DNA of 14,549 nt from an uncultured Bacillota bacterium (GTDB lineage Bacteria; Bacillota; Clostridia; Lachnospirales; Lachnospiraceae): contig CAJKMA010000066.1 of the NCBI GenBank assembly GCA_905200905.1, positions 1 through 14,549 on the forward strand, written 5' to 3'. Under the pieces are notes generated by a model. The model ran no database searches. It saw nothing but the letters and a program-made list of their open reading frames with translations, and was not told where the DNA came from. Shown one piece after another: positions 14,116 through 14,549 of the stretch. The stretch's first letter is position 1, and every line of letters starts with the position of its first letter. A program made the position numbers and the translations under genes.

Positions 14116-14303
14116 GCCATTCAAAGACACACTAACACCCATAAAAAACACCCATTGACGCACTGATAGCCTTTCAGAACGGTCACCTGTTCCGACCTGA
14201 GATAATTCAATGGATATAAGTTATACAACCCTACAGCGTGTATAACGAGGGGGTATACGAGACACTAGCCAAGTGCTTAAGCATTGGCTAGTGTCAGAAA
14301 TCC
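14116..14303. other. Non-coding interval with direct and inverted repeats
   Basis: No plausible gene is seen here. It holds two copies of AACACCCAT (14134-14142 and 14147-14155), an 8-bp inverted repeat GTTATACA/TGTATAAC (14220-14227 and 14239-14246) and the long palindrome at 14261-14295. A GGTCACCTGTTCCGACC-like segment (14181-14197) also has partial symmetry. The cluster suggests a regulatory or mobile-element remnant, but nothing identifies which. Confidence 0.4.
14261..14295. repeat. 35-bp near-perfect palindrome, possible terminator stem for the minus-strand frame
   Basis: GACACTAGCCAA pairs with TTGGCTAGTGTC (12 bp), and the centre TGCTTAAGCA is itself self-complementary, so the whole block is a palindrome broken only by one bulged G. 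It begins 8 bases after the stop codon of the minus-strand frame ending at 14304. No U-tract follows on either strand, so it may not terminate on its own. Confidence 0.55.
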
Positions 14304-14549
14304 CTATTCTCTGCAACGAAACAGTTTGCGGAAAAACTTTATTACGCAACATTCTTTATGCTCCTTTTTGGTATTTTCTTCGATAACAGTTTCATGATTA
14401 TCAGTCTTTATTTCTTCTGCATGGAAAGACTCTGTATGTACTGTGCTTTCAACAGTTTCTGTTTCTTCAATCTGTACTGGAGAAGATACAGTTACTACTT
14501 GGACTAGAGAAATAACATGCTCCCCATTTTTTCAAAATTCTGTACCGAT
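14304..14549 (-). pseudogene. 3' end of an unrecognised minus-strand reading frame, interrupted or frameshifted
   Basis: On the minus strand 75 codons are open from 14531 down to the TAG at 14304-14306. The product has a Thr/Glu/Val-rich stretch (VSSPVQIEETETVESTVH) and a short basic, cysteine-containing tail (CCVIKFFRKLFRCRE). There is no ATG, GTG or TTG start; a TGA at 14532-14534 lies in frame, directly behind an A6 run (T6 on the plus strand, 14527-14532). One extra A there would join this frame to the neighbouring frame that is open to the window edge. It could be the end of a longer gene with a sequencing or natural indel, or a decayed remnant. I recognise no family. Upstream sequence is outside the window. 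Confidence 0.35.

Noticed and set aside
14116..14303. Phage or transposon insertion after prfA
   Set aside because: Repeats are present, but no integrase, transposase, target-site duplication or tRNA-derived attachment sequence can be seen within the window.

Overview
The window reads as a stretch of chromosome from a low-GC Gram-positive anaerobe, most likely a Lachnospiraceae-type clostridium (Bacillota). Reasons: AT-rich intergenic DNA with strong TTGACA/TATAAT-like promoters and AGGAGG ribosome-binding sites; a MurT/GatD pair, which amidates lipid II in Gram-positive bacteria; tRNA genes without encoded CCA; the zinc-binding (C+) form of L31; and the rpmE / DUF1385 / prmC / prfA order. 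The genus cannot be fixed from the sequence alone.

Layout. 1-160: two minus-strand tRNA genes (Arg-TCT, cut by the window edge, and Gly-TCC) with a shared promoter. 161-439: non-coding, with a large imperfect hairpin behind gatD. 440-2496: the minus-strand murT-gatD operon. 2497-2674: divergent promoters plus a 23-bp palindrome before a plus-strand fumarylacetoacetate-hydrolase-family gene (2675-3568). 3569-3841: tRNA-Phe and the glyA upstream region, carrying repeated TTATC/GATAA palindromes. 3842-5080: glyA, ended by a bidirectional terminator shared with the convergent trxA-trxB operon (5163-6446, minus). 6627-7613: a divergent RelA/SpoT-domain protein. 7746-8584: rplM-rpsI. 8763-10645: a membrane-anchored GGDEF protein broken by a one-base frameshift. 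10805-14006: rpmE, DUF1385 (yqhQ-like), prmC and prfA, with the last three tightly coupled. 14007-14549: a terminator, a cluster of small palindromes, and the 3' end of an unrecognised minus-strand reading frame.

How the genes fit together. Most are housekeeping: cell-wall amidation (murT-gatD), one-carbon metabolism (glyA), thiol redox (trxA-trxB), the ribosome (L13, S9, L31) and translation termination. PrmC methylates the GGQ glutamine of RF1, the product of the next gene. The less routine material is regulatory or divergent: the operator-like palindromes around the tRNA-Phe promoter, the palindrome before the FAH gene, the RelA/SpoT protein without the usual G-loop motif, and two reading frames that would each be restored by one extra A in an A6 run. 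No CRISPR array, insertion sequence, prophage or defence island was seen. No clearly new multi-gene system is evident.
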